Shown: positions 52,635-61,370 of the stretch, piece by piece | Numbering within the stretch: the stretch's first letter is position 1 | Layout: each line of letters begins with the position of its first letter | NCBI GenBank assembly: GCA_963664595.2 | Contig: CAXXOK010000002.1 | Span: 372,001 to 436,000, forward strand | Origin: CAXXOK01 sp963664595 | GTDB taxonomy: Bacteria; Bacillota; Clostridia; Christensenellales; Aristaeellaceae | Reading direction: 5' to 3' | DNA: 64,000 nt | Made by a program: the position numbers and the translations under genes | The notes under the pieces: model-generated | The model's database searches: none | What the model was told of the DNA's origin: nothing | Seen by the model: only the letters and a program-made list of their open reading frames with translations

Positions 52635-53083
52635 TTAAAACAGTTTTTTGGAATCCAGCAAAATGGTAATCGGGCCGTCGTTGACCAGGCTTACGGCCAT
52701 GTCCGCGCGGAACACGCCCGTGCCCACCGCAATGCCCATAGTGCGCCACCGTTTCGCCGCCTCGCAGTACAGCGCGTCGGCCCGCGCGGGCTCCTCGGCG
52801 GCGGTAAAGCCCGGCCGTCTGCCGTGGCGCGCGTCGCCCAGCAGCGTAAACTGGCTCACCACCAGCAGCTGCCCGCCGATATCAAACAGCGAGCGGTTCA
52901 TCTTGCCCTGGCCATCCTCAAAGATGCGTAAATTCGGCACCTTATCCACAATGTACTGCAAATCGCCGTCCGTATCGCCCGCCTCAACCCCAGCAGCACC
53001 AAAACGCCCTTCCCGATTTCCGAAACCATCTGGTCATGCACGGCCACCGACGCGCGGGCTACCCTTTGAACTACAGCTCGCAT
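52635..53083 (-). pseudogene. dtd: D-aminoacyl-tRNA deacylase, frameshifted
   Basis: MRAVVQRVARASVAVHDQ and GKGVLVLLG read from the ATG at 53083. The frame is then lost at the CCCC run 52988-52991, where one more C would restore LLGVEAGDTDGDLQYIVDKV. The rest is typical: LVVSQFTLLGDARHGRRPGF and the C-terminal NDGPITILLDSKK (the Gly-cisPro region). The restored length is 149 residues, the family norm. It hydrolyses D-Tyr and other D-aminoacyl-tRNAs. Confidence 0.9.
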
Positions 53084-53310
53084 TTCATGCTCCCTTTACT
53101 TATAAAATCCCATCCTGCCGGCATTTGCGCCGGTGAAATATACGAAGGCCGCCGGTTCGGTCGCTTTTTGCGATTTCGCCGGCAGCGTGCAGTTTATTCT
53201 AATGATAAAGCCCAAGGCAACAGCAGCACTGCGCGAAAAGCGCCGAAGGGAAGCTTGTGTCCGGTGACCGCTGCGGCGTGGCCGCAGCCGGAGCATCGGC
53301 ACCGAAATCA

Positions 53311-55507
53311 TTACGCCGTACCCCTGAACACCTCTACGACATCCGTTCTCCTGCGCAGGGCCTTGATGAGCTTATCCAGCGTATCGCGGCTTTTCACCTG
53401 CACAACCATGGTTACGTTGCTGGTGCGGTGCTTTTTATCGCGCTTTACCGCCACACCGATAATCGGCACGCCCAGATTGTTGACGCTGGTCGCCAGATCG
53501 CCCATCAGGGAAACGCTGTCGTAGGCGATGATATTGATGGTGGCGTTAAAATCGCCGCCCTCGGTGTCCGCCCACTCGACCTCGATCATGCGGTCGTCGT
53601 CGGGATCGCCCACGTTGGGGCAATCGGCCTTATGCACGGTCACGCCGCGCCCGCGCGTGATGTAGCCCACAATTTCATCGCCCGGCACGGGGTTGCAGCA
53701 GTGGGCAAAACGCACCAGAATGCCGCTCTGCCCCTTGACGTAGATGCCGTGGGAGGGCTTGCCCACATGCTGGTGAACCTCGTCCTGGGAAAGCTCCTTC
53801 ACCTCGGGGGCGTTCTGCGTTTCGGTTTTGCGCTGTTCCTCCATCAAACGGCTGATGACGTAGGAGGACGCCATGCCGCCGTAGCCCACCGCGCCGTAGA
53901 TATCCTCCAGCTCCTGAAACGCGTAGCGCCGCAGGATGGGCTCGTAAAAATCGGGCTTTAACAGGGTGTGGATCTGCACGCCGCGGCGCTTGGCCTCGTG
54001 CTCCAGCATTTCGCGGCCGCGCACCATGTTTTCCCCGCGCAGCTCTTTTTTAAAAAACTGGCGGATCTTGGAACGCGCCTGCGGAGTTTTGACAATTTTC
54101 AGCCAGTCCATGCTGGGGCCCTTGGAGTTAGTGGAGGTGATCACCTCCACGCGGTCGCCGGTTTCCAGCTCGGTTTCCAGCGGCACGATGCGGCCGTTGA
54201 CCTTCGCGCCCACGCAGTGGTTACCCACGCCGGAGTGGATGCGGTAGGCAAAGTCGATCGGCGTGGAGCCGCGCTGCATGGAAATGATGTCGCCCTTGGG
54301 CGTAAACAGCAGCACCTCATCGCTGAAAAGGTCGGTTTTCAGGGTGTCGATAAACTCCTTGGAATCGCGGGTATCGTTTTGCCAGTCCAGAATCTGGCGC
54401 AGCCAGTACAGCTTGTTGTCCAGATCGTCGGCCTTGGCGCCTTCCTTGTAGCGCCAGTGCGCCGCCACGCCGAACTCCGCCACGCGGTGCATTTCCCAGG
54501 TGCGGATCTGCAGCTCAAACGGGAAGGGCATGGTACGCCCGCCGATCAGCGTGGTGTGCAGGCTTTGGTACATATTGCCCTTGGGCACGGAAATGTAATC
54601 CTTAAACCGGCCGGGAATCTGGTTCCACAGCGTGTGCACGATACCCAGCACCGCATAGCAGTCCTGCACGGTATCCCACCAGCACGCGCACGGCGATAAG
54701 ATCGTAAATCTGCTCGAAGGTCTTGTTCTGCTCGGTCATCTTGCGGTAGATGGAATACATGTGCTTGGAGCGGCCGTCGATTTCATAATGGATTTTATGC
54801 TCGTCCAGCTTTTCCGAAAGGCTCTGGATGACCAGGCGGATGTTTTCCTCACGCTCGATGCGCCTGAGCCCCACCTTGCGGGCGATATCCTGATAGGCCT
54901 CCGGCTCCAGGTACTTAAAGGAGATATCCTCCAGCTCCTGCTTAACGGCGTTCATGCCCAGCCGGTGCGCCAGCGGCGTAAAGATATCCAGCGTTTCCAG
55001 CGCGATGGCCTTCTGCCGCTCCGGCGGCTGATGGGTGAGCGTGCGCATGTTGTGCAGGCGGTCGGCCAGCTTGATGATCACCACGCGGATATCCTTGGAC
55101 ATGGCAAGGATCATTTTACGCAGGCTTTCGGCCTTTTGCTCCTCGCGGTTGGAAAAGTCCAGCTTATCAAGCTTGGTGACGCCGTCCACCAGCAGGGCGA
55201 CCTCCTCGCCGAACTCCTTGCGGATGATCTCGATATCCACATTGGAGCAGTCCTCCACCGTGTCGTGCAAAAGCCCGGCAGCGATAGTGGGCGCATCAAT
55301 CATGAGGTCGGTCAGGATGGAAGCAACGGATGCAGGGTGGATGAAATACGGCTCCCCGCTTTTGCGCGTCTGGCAGCAGTGCGCCTTTTCGGCGAACTCA
55401 TACGCCTTTTTAACCAGCAGGTAGCTGTCGTCCCCCGGATTTTGTTTTTGCACGCGGGCTACCATTTTATCCAGCCCCATGCATTCGTTGGTGATAAAGG
55501 TCAGCAT
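53311..55507 (-). pseudogene. relA: Bifunctional (p)ppGpp synthetase/hydrolase RelA/SpoT, frameshifted
   Basis: The ATG at 55507 has GGGGAGGG upstream. The HD hydrolase domain is intact (FIHPASVASIL, GLLHDTVEDC), and the synthetase begins DGRSKHMYSIYRKM. One extra base in the CCC run at 54675-54677 breaks the frame inside RVLVDTVQDCYAVLG. Beyond it RFKDYISVPKGNMYQSLHTTL, the TGS domain (VLLFTPKGDIISMQRGSTPID) and the ACT domain (about 655-731) follow. The restored product is 731 residues. It is the Rsh enzyme that controls the stringent response; total loss is improbable in a free-growing cell. 53084-53310 holds only fragments resembling the repeat at 23.8 kb. Confidence 0.92.
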
Positions 55508-55851
55508 CCGTTTCCCTCCCCTCTAAGCGAATTAGGTATGTGGAATGAGGAATGGGCATCAAAGGTACGTGTATAACCAGTGGGAACTTCAGCAACGTTG
55601 AAACAAACCGGAGACGGGAGGTTTTACAGAGCATCACGGCCGCAAGGGGGTGTGATGCGACCCTAAAACCGAGTGGGCACATGGCGGAAAGATTGTGCTG
55701 CAGGCTTTTCATTTCCTGCCGTTCTCTGCGGTTCACCTGAGCAGACTGCGGGGTCATGATGCCGTCTCGGAATCGGATAATGAAAACCGTCCGGCTGCGC
55801 AAGCAACCGTACCACAATTCCACATTGCTCATAAACCCTGTAAACGCTGTC
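55508..55851. other. Gap between recJ and relA without recognised feature
   Basis: 344 bp. One hairpin, CATCACGGCCGCAAGGGGGTGTGATG (55632-55657, stem CATCACG/TGTGATG), and no frame with a ribosome binding site. apt, often found here between recJ and relA in Bacillota, is absent. Confidence 0.45.
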
Positions 55852-58230
55852 TCAACGCTCCTGTGTAACCGCACGTATCTCCCTCAGCAAGCGGCTTTCC
55901 CCCAGCGAGCACTTTACCGGCGGGAGCAGCGTGTAGCTGAACGGGGATTCGCGCAGGGTGATCAGCCCCAGCTCGTCAAAGGCGTGCAGCCCCGCAAGCG
56001 TCTGCGCCTGCGGCAGTCCGGCGGCCTGCGCGGTTTCGGCAACGCTGGCAAATACGGACTTGCGCAGCAGCTTGTACAGCTCCCGGTAGCGGTCGTCCCC
56101 CGCGTCCAGCCCGGCCAAAGCCCGCAGCAGCGCGGGGCTTCCGGTGGGCGCCACCACCACGGCGGCGGGGCACAGCGCCTGCCAGTACGTACGGTCGGCC
56201 GGGGTGAGAGCGCCGTCCAGCAGCACGATGTGCTTCCAGTACGGGGAAAGGCTCAGCCCTTCGGCCTTGGGACACAGCAGCAGGGTGTGAAAGCAGCGGG
56301 GATCGGTCACGGTTTCCCGTGCCACCTCCACCCGGTCGTTCAGGCGGGTAAGCAGCGCGAGCGCGGTTTCCTTCGTGTAGGCGACATACAGGGTGCCCCG
56401 GCGGCCCTCCAGCAGATCGTCGCCCATCAACTGCCCCTGGGAAGGGACAGTCTGTACATGTTCTTCGCCGGGGTCTGTTTTTCCTGCCTGCAAACGCAGC
56501 CTGGCAAGCAGAGAATCCTGATACGGAGCGTCGTTTTCCGCCCGCAGGGACCGCAGCCGGGCATAGGCGTCCGGGCGCAGGGCGCTCACATGGCACTGCA
56601 CGGAGGTCCTGCCACGGTACTCGTTGCGCTCCAGCGTATAGGCGACATCCACCTCATCGGGCAGGAGAGGGGCCTCCGGGCCCATGCCAAAGGCGATCCC
56701 GGCAAGCACCGCATTGCCCTGCCGCAGGCGCAATTGCAGGTGCGCCCCCTGTGCGCCGCAGGCACGGCGGGATTCCAGCCTGGCCCCGCCGGTGAAAAAC
56801 ACGGGCGCGGGATTATCCACGCCGAAGGGCCGCAGCCCCTCCAGCCCGGCAAGCAGGGTCTCGTCCGCTTCCTCCAGCGGCAGCGCCGCGTCGTAGGCCT
56901 GCGCGGGCAGAAACGCCTCGGGATCGGCGTCCGCCGCCACCACCTGCTCCAGCCGCGCGCGGAAAGCCTCATCCTGCCCGGCGGCCAGGGTTACCCCGGC
57001 GGCCATGGCGTGCCCGCCATATTTGATGAGCAGGTCATCGCATTGCTTCAGGCAGTCGGCCAGGTTCACGCCCTGCACGCCGCGAAGGCTGCCATGCAGC
57101 AGGCCGTCCTCCTCGCTGAAGGCGCACACGGGCACGGAGAATTTCCGGTTCAGCCGCCCGGCCACCAGCCCGATGACGCCCTTGTGCCAGCCCATGCCAC
57201 GCACAAACAGCATCCGCTTGCCGACAAAATCGTGCGTTTCCACCTGGGCCATCGCCTCGGTTACGGCGGCCTGCTCCAGCCGCTTGCGCTCGGTATTGGC
57301 GGCGTCCAGCTGCTCCGCCAGCACCTTGGCCTCGGCGGGATCGTTTGTCAGCAGCAGCCTTACGGCGGCGTTGGCATCGCCCACGCGCCCGGCGGCATTC
57401 AGGCGCGGCGCCAGCTGAAAGCCCACCATGCCCTCGTCCACAGGCGGCGCAATCCCCGCCGCGTCCATCAGGGCGCGCAGGCCGGGCCGCCGCGCGATCA
57501 GCGGCATGCCCAGCGCGGCGATGACGCGGTTTTCCCCCGTCAATGACACAATATCCGCTATCGTCGCCACGGCGGCCAGCGACAGGTAGGGATCGAAATC
57601 CTGCGCCTGAGTGCCATCGTGCAGCAGGGCGGTTGCAAGCTTGTACGCCACCCCAGCGCCGCACAGGTACGGGAAGGGATAGCGGTTGAGCAGCGGGTTG
57701 ATCACCGCGTCGGCCGGGCAGGGAACCAGCCCGAGCTGATGGTGGTCGGTCACGATCACCGTCATACCCAGCCGCTTTGCCAGGGCCACCTCGTCTGCGT
57801 TGGTGATGCCCAGGTCCACCGTCACCAGCAGCCGGAAGCGCTGGGCCAGCTCCTCCACAGCATCGGCGTTGAGGCCGTAGCCATCGTCGCGCAGGGGCAG
57901 ATAGGGCTCCGCCTTGATGCCATAGGCCCGCAGAGCCTCGGTGAGCAGCGCCGCCGCGCAGATACCGTCGGTATCGTAATCGCCGTAAACAACCGTTTCC
58001 CAGTCTTCCGCCCGGGCGGTATGGAGGATATCAATCGCCTCCCGCATGCCCGACAGCAGAAACGGATCGTGCAGCTGATCCATCGCAGGGCTGAAAAACC
58101 GGTCCGCTTCCGCCGCCGTTTCTATGCCACGGGACAGCAAAAGCGAAGCCATCACACCCGCGTAGGGGTGGAGCTTCGCCTGCATTTCTTCGGTAACGGT
58201 GCGGGATTCCCGGGGCACGAAACGGAGCAT
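55852..58230 (-). CDS. recJ: Single-stranded-DNA exonuclease RecJ
   Basis: The start at 58230 has AAAGGAT upstream; a longer frame from 58371 would add 47 unlikely residues. 792 residues. DHH-phosphoesterase motifs: VVYGDYDTDGICAAALL (about 78-94), VTVDLGITNADE, VIVTDHHQLG (about 155-164); the DHHA1 part has GGHAMAAGVTLA. The OB-like domain and a ~200-residue C-terminal extension follow, as in Bacillota RecJ. It degrades 5' single-stranded ends in recombination and repair. Confidence 0.94.
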   Translation of the reverse strand: MLRFVPRESRTVTEEMQAKLHPYAGVMASLLLSRGIETAAEADRFFSPAMDQLHDPFLLSGMREAIDILHTARAEDWETVVYGDYDTDGICAAALLTEALRAYGIKAEPYLPLRDDGYGLNADAVEELAQRFRLLVTVDLGITNADEVALAKRLGMTVIVTDHHQLGLVPCPADAVINPLLNRYPFPYLCGAGVAYKLATALLHDGTQAQDFDPYLSLAAVATIADIVSLTGENRVIAALGMPLIARRPGLRALMDAAGIAPPVDEGMVGFQLAPRLNAAGRVGDANAAVRLLLTNDPAEAKVLAEQLDAANTERKRLEQAAVTEAMAQVETHDFVGKRMLFVRGMGWHKGVIGLVAGRLNRKFSVPVCAFSEEDGLLHGSLRGVQGVNLADCLKQCDDLLIKYGGHAMAAGVTLAAGQDEAFRARLEQVVAADADPEAFLPAQAYDAALPLEEADETLLAGLEGLRPFGVDNPAPVFFTGGARLESRRACGAQGAHLQLRLRQGNAVLAGIAFGMGPEAPLLPDEVDVAYTLERNEYRGRTSVQCHVSALRPDAYARLRSLRAENDAPYQDSLLARLRLQAGKTDPGEEHVQTVPSQGQLMGDDLLEGRRGTLYVAYTKETALALLTRLNDRVEVARETVTDPRCFHTLLLCPKAEGLSLSPYWKHIVLLDGALTPADRTYWQALCPAAVVVAPTGSPALLRALAGLDAGDDRYRELYKLLRKSVFASVAETAQAAGLPQAQTLAGLHAFDELGLITLRESPFSYTLLPPVKCSLGESRLLREIRAVTQER

Positions 58231-58414
58231 TTCAAATCCTTTCAAAACCCGGTCGGATGAGGACGGGATAAAAGAGGAATGAAGAATGAGAAATGGCGGC
58301 GCGGCGGCTGCCGCAGCCGGATGCGTGGTATTCCTTTCACGATACGATGACTCTCCCCATGCATGGGACAATGCTTTCGCATACTAATCGCAATCTTTTC
58401 GGAATTCATCATTC

Positions 58415-58581
58415 CCAGGTAAATGATGAATAAAGACCGTGCAGGCTGACGAATCGGATTTTTGTCAGATTGTGCTTGCAGAAACCGCAGCAGCAGCAGC
58501 GCTGCCTCAAGGCTTTCGCAAGTACAAGCCGACGGAAATACGATTCGTCAACCTGTACGGGCTTTGTTCATCGTTTACTTG
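58415..58581. mobile_element. Foldback MITE-like element D
   Basis: 167 bp. Left CCAGGTAAATGATGAATAAA, right TTTGTTCATCGTTTACTTG. Inner arms CGTGCAGGCTGACGAATCG and CGATTCGTCAACCTGTACG pair with each other but differ from the arms of element C. The core is CTTGCAGAAAC ... GCTTTCGCAAG around CAGCAGCAGCGCTG. It sits 36 bp beyond the tsf stop. The rest of 58231-58616 shows only a 9-bp AT hairpin at 58599-58620, which contains the tsf stop. Confidence 0.78.
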
Positions 58582-58616
58582 ATTCCTGATTCCTCATTGT
58601 AAAAATATCCGTATTT

Positions 58617-59549
58617 TTACTTTTGCAGCTCGGCAATCTCCGCGGCCAGGTCGCACTGGCGCTTTTCAAGGCCTTCGCCGCGCTCGAAGCGTTCAAAGCG
58701 CACGGGGCCGATCTTGGCGCCGATTTCCTTTTCCACTTCAGCGGTATACTGGTTGACGATTTTCTCAGGGTCCTTTACAAAGGCCTGTTCAGTCAAGCAG
58801 ATATCCTTGTAGAACTTGGTGATGCGGCCTTCCACCATGCGGTCCACGATCTTTTCGGGCTTGCCTTCGTTAAGCGCCTGCTCGCGGAGGATTTTCTTTT
58901 CCTTATCCAGCGTATCGGTGGGCACTTCGTCGCGCAGCACATACTCCGGCTTGGCGGCGGCAATCTGCAGGGCCAGGTCGTGGTAGTAGGCTTTAAAGGC
59001 ATCCGCTGTGAAGGTGGCGGGGGTATCGTTGTTCACTTCCACCAGCACGCCGATTTTGCCGCCCATGTGGATATAGGTTTCGGCAATGCCTGCTTTGGCC
59101 TCGTAGCGGGCAAAGCGGCGGACGGAGATCTTTTCGCCGATGGCCACGGTGGCGTCGGACACCAGATCGGTGATGGTTTTGGAAGGATCTTCGGAGAATT
59201 TCTGCGTGAGCATCGTTTCCACGTCCTGGGGCGCGGCGGCCGCGATATGCTTGGCGATCTTGCGGCAGAAATCCTTAAAGTTGTCGGTGTTGGCCACGAA
59301 GTCCGTTTCGCAGTTCACTTCCACGATCACGCCAACCTTGCTGTCCTCGGTCACATAGCCGTCCACCATGCCTTCGGCGGCAATGCGGCTGGCCTTTTTA
59401 GCGGCGGCGGCAAGGCCCTTTTCCCGAAGGTATTCGATGGCTTTTTCCATGTCGCCGTCGGTTTCGAGCAGCGCCTTTTTGCAGTCCATCATACCGGCCT
59501 GCGTGGTTTCACGAAGTTCTTTCACTAATTGTGCTGTTACTTGTGCCAT
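58617..59549 (-). CDS. tsf: Elongation factor Ts
   Basis: 310 residues. Opens VTAQLVKELRETTQAGMMDCKKAL, then DMEKAIEYLREKGLAAAAKKASRIAAEG and the TDFVA motif (VNCETDFVANTDNF, about 79-92). It exchanges GDP on EF-Tu. AAGGAGAGAAT precedes the start. It follows rpsB after 116 bp with a large hairpin between. pyrH and frr, usually next, are not present; recJ is next instead. Confidence 0.97.
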   Translation of the reverse strand: MAQVTAQLVKELRETTQAGMMDCKKALLETDGDMEKAIEYLREKGLAAAAKKASRIAAEGMVDGYVTEDSKVGVIVEVNCETDFVANTDNFKDFCRKIAKHIAAAAPQDVETMLTQKFSEDPSKTITDLVSDATVAIGEKISVRRFARYEAKAGIAETYIHMGGKIGVLVEVNNDTPATFTADAFKAYYHDLALQIAAAKPEYVLRDEVPTDTLDKEKKILREQALNEGKPEKIVDRMVEGRITKFYKDICLTEQAFVKDPEKIVNQYTAEVEKEIGAKIGPVRFERFERGEGLEKRQCDLAAEIAELQK

Positions 59550-59589
59550 TGGGATTCTCTCCTTACCTTATGCGTTGCGTTTCAATAAG

Positions 59590-59655
59590 GCGGCTCCGCC
59601 ATGGATGCGGGCGTCACTCCGGGCAACTCCGGGGTAACGCCATGGCGGCGCTGCC
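59590..59655 (-). promoter_or_regulatory. Large intercistronic stem-loop between rpsB and tsf
   Basis: GGCGGCTCCGCCATGG (59590-59605) pairs with CCATGGCGGCGCTGCC (59640-59655) at 14 of 16 positions; inside, GGCGTCACTCC pairs with GGGGTAACGCC. No T-tract follows on the minus strand. It may act as an attenuator or RNase-processing signal that lowers tsf relative to rpsB. Confidence 0.6.
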
Positions 59656-59665
59656 GCAGTGTATC

Positions 59666-60391
59666 TTAGTCTTCCTTGGGCGCTTCGGTGCTGTCGGCAT
59701 CCATCTGATGGCCCTGCTTGCCTTCCAGCACGGCATCGGCCATTTTACCGGCGATCAGCTTCACGGCGCGGATGGCGTCGTCGTTGCCGGGGATTACATA
59801 ATCCACCTCGTCCGGATCACAGTTGGTGTCCACGATCGCAACGATCGGGATGCCCAGGGTGCGGGCTTCGTGCACGGCCAGGTGTTCCTTGCGCGGGTCC
59901 ACGATGAACAGCGCGCCGGGCAGGCGTTTCATCTCGCGGATGCCGCCGAGGTTGGCTTCCAGCTTTTCGCGCTCGTGCAGCAGCTTGATGACTTCCTTTT
60001 TGGGCAGCAAGTCAAACTGGCCGCTCTGTTCCATCTTATCAATCTGGTTGAGGCGGTCTACGCGGGTACGGATGGTGCGGAAGTTGGTGAGCATGCCGCC
60101 CAGCCAACGGTGGTTGACATAGAACATGTTGCAGCGCTGGGCTTCCTGGGAAATGCTCTCCTGCGCCTGCTTTTTGGTGCCGACAAACAGCACGCTCTGG
60201 CCCTGCATGGCCACGTCACGCACAAAGGCATACGCGTCGTCGGCTTTGCGCACGGTTTTCTGCAGGTCGATGATGTAGATGCCGTTGCGCTCGGTGAAGA
60301 TGTACTGCGCCATTTTGGGGTTCCAGCGACGGGTTTGGTGGCCGAAGTGGACGCCCGCTTCGAGCAACTGTTTCATAGAAATAACTGCCAT
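59666..60391 (-). CDS. rpsB: 30S ribosomal protein S2
   Basis: AAGGAGG lies 9 bp before ATG 60391; 241 residues. Diagnostic: ISMKQLLEAGVHFGHQTRRWNPKM, NGIYIIDLQKTV, NHRWLGGMLTNFRTI and DTNCDPDEVDYVIPGNDDA. The last 20 residues are an acidic variable tail. Promoter at 60494-60522 with a leader of about 95 nt. Confidence 0.97.
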   Translation of the reverse strand: MAVISMKQLLEAGVHFGHQTRRWNPKMAQYIFTERNGIYIIDLQKTVRKADDAYAFVRDVAMQGQSVLFVGTKKQAQESISQEAQRCNMFYVNHRWLGGMLTNFRTIRTRVDRLNQIDKMEQSGQFDLLPKKEVIKLLHEREKLEANLGGIREMKRLPGALFIVDPRKEHLAVHEARTLGIPIVAIVDTNCDPDEVDYVIPGNDDAIRAVKLIAGKMADAVLEGKQGHQMDADSTEAPKED

Positions 60392-60487
60392 GGTTTGGTT
60401 CCTCCTTGTTTTTTCCACCCCTTGCGTCTTATTGGCCGGACGCCGTGAAACACGGCACAAGCGGTCAATCGGCAAAGGTGCGTAATC
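60392..60487 (-). promoter_or_regulatory. Structured 5' leader of rpsB
   Basis: On the minus strand the leader can form GCCGTG-TTT-CACGGC (60456-60442), which competes with GCGTC/GACGC (60443-60424). S2 binding to its own leader is known in many bacteria; a match to the S2-leader consensus was not verified. Confidence 0.4.
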
Positions 60488-60493
60488 CGTACT

Positions 60494-60522
60494 ATTATAG
60501 CATAGGCGAAAAAAGCGTGCAA
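60494..60522 (-). promoter_or_regulatory. Promoter of rpsB-tsf
   Basis: Minus strand TTGCAC (60522-60517), a 17-bp spacer and a perfect TATAAT (60499-60494). Confidence 0.8.
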
Positions 60523-60628
60523 GGGGGGGTTGGGGAATCGTTTCCGGGTTTCCGGCCCGCCTTTGATTTTCTATAATTTAACCATCGTTTTCTGCTTTTT
60601 GGAGATTATATTCCCCCGAATAAGGTGC

Positions 60629-60920
60629 TATAATTGAATATTAAGAGTCACTGCCGGGAATCTGCTCTGGTGATCCGGAGGCACATCCATGGCTGTGCCT
60701 CCGCGTGGCAAGGTTTCCCGAAGCCTGCTCTCCCTTTAACCGGCATTGGCGGCACAGCGGCCATCAATGCCGTCTGCGGTTTTCCCCGTTCCCTCGGCTA
60801 TCCTATTCTTATGGATATCAGCCTGTACCGCGCTTTCGGCTGGGGCCTGTCATATTAGAACGCCGAACAAACGGCGCATCCAACCCGATTTGGGGATTTT
60901 CATCCCGGTTTTTGTTTTGC
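60629..60920 (+). ncRNA. Candidate structured non-coding transcript (unassigned)
   Basis: A TATAAT box (60629-60634) is followed by a series of hairpins: GGAGGCAC/GTGCCTCC (60677-60701), GGCATTG/CAATGCC (60742-60771), CGCCG-AACAAA-CGGCG (60871-60886), and a terminator-like GGGAT-TTTC-ATCCC with GGTTTTTGTTTTG (60893-60919). No frame has a ribosome binding site. The -35 (TTATAT) is poor. It does not match 6S, tmRNA, RNase P, SRP RNA or a riboswitch by eye. The rest of 60523-61207 shows no feature. Confidence 0.3.
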
Positions 60921-61207
60921 CTCAGGCTGCTGTATCCCCTGCAGATCAACCAGCGCACCACGGTGGACAGGCGGCTGCTGTGCCTTAGATCGGGGTATGC
61001 TATGCCCCGGCGGCCGCGTATTGCTTTATCCGGCTGATGCGCCTGCTTGCCAAAGCCAAACCGGCCGGGAGCAGCCATCGAAGGGCTGTTTTCCGCTTCA
61101 GCCACGCCCCCATTTTGCCGGGCCAGCTCCGGTTTTTCTCGCTTATTATCCCGGCCTGTTCGCCACAATGTCGGCATGCAGATGCCGCAGGTGCTTACCG
61201 AGTCGTT

Positions 61208-61326
61208 TTCGGCGCGCCGACCGCTGCGAAACCCGCAGCAGCAGCGCTGCATCAAGACTTTTGCAAACGCAGGCTGGCGGAACGATAACACGCCAGCGTG
61301 CAGGGGATTTGTTCATTGCTTACCTG
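61208..61326. mobile_element. Foldback MITE-like element E (left end missing)
   Basis: The right terminus ATTTGTTCATTGCTTACCTG (61307-61326) is intact. The family core GCGAAACCCGCAGCAGCAGC ... ACTTTTGCAA lies at 61225-61267, and the inner right arm is ACGCCAGCGTGCAGG. No matching left terminus was found upstream. Confidence 0.6.
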
Positions 61327-61370
61327 GGAAACCCTTCCCCAATAAATCATAGAAAATGGCGGGTGGTTGT

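Noticed and set aside
53311..55507. Programmed ribosomal frameshifting in relA
   Set aside because: There is no slippery heptamer with a downstream pseudoknot, and four other genes nearby show the same kind of G/C-run indel. A consensus error or mutation explains it better.
60637..60730. Cobalamin-type riboswitch ahead of 60.7 kb
   Set aside because: Strings such as GGGAATC and GGTGATCC look superficially similar, but the B12-box (AGCCAGGAGACCTGCC) is absent and no transport or cobalamin gene follows.
60634..60858. 74-codon plus-strand frame (MNIKSHCRES...)
   Set aside because: No ribosome binding site. It has no recognisable domain and runs through hairpins, so it is better read as non-coding.
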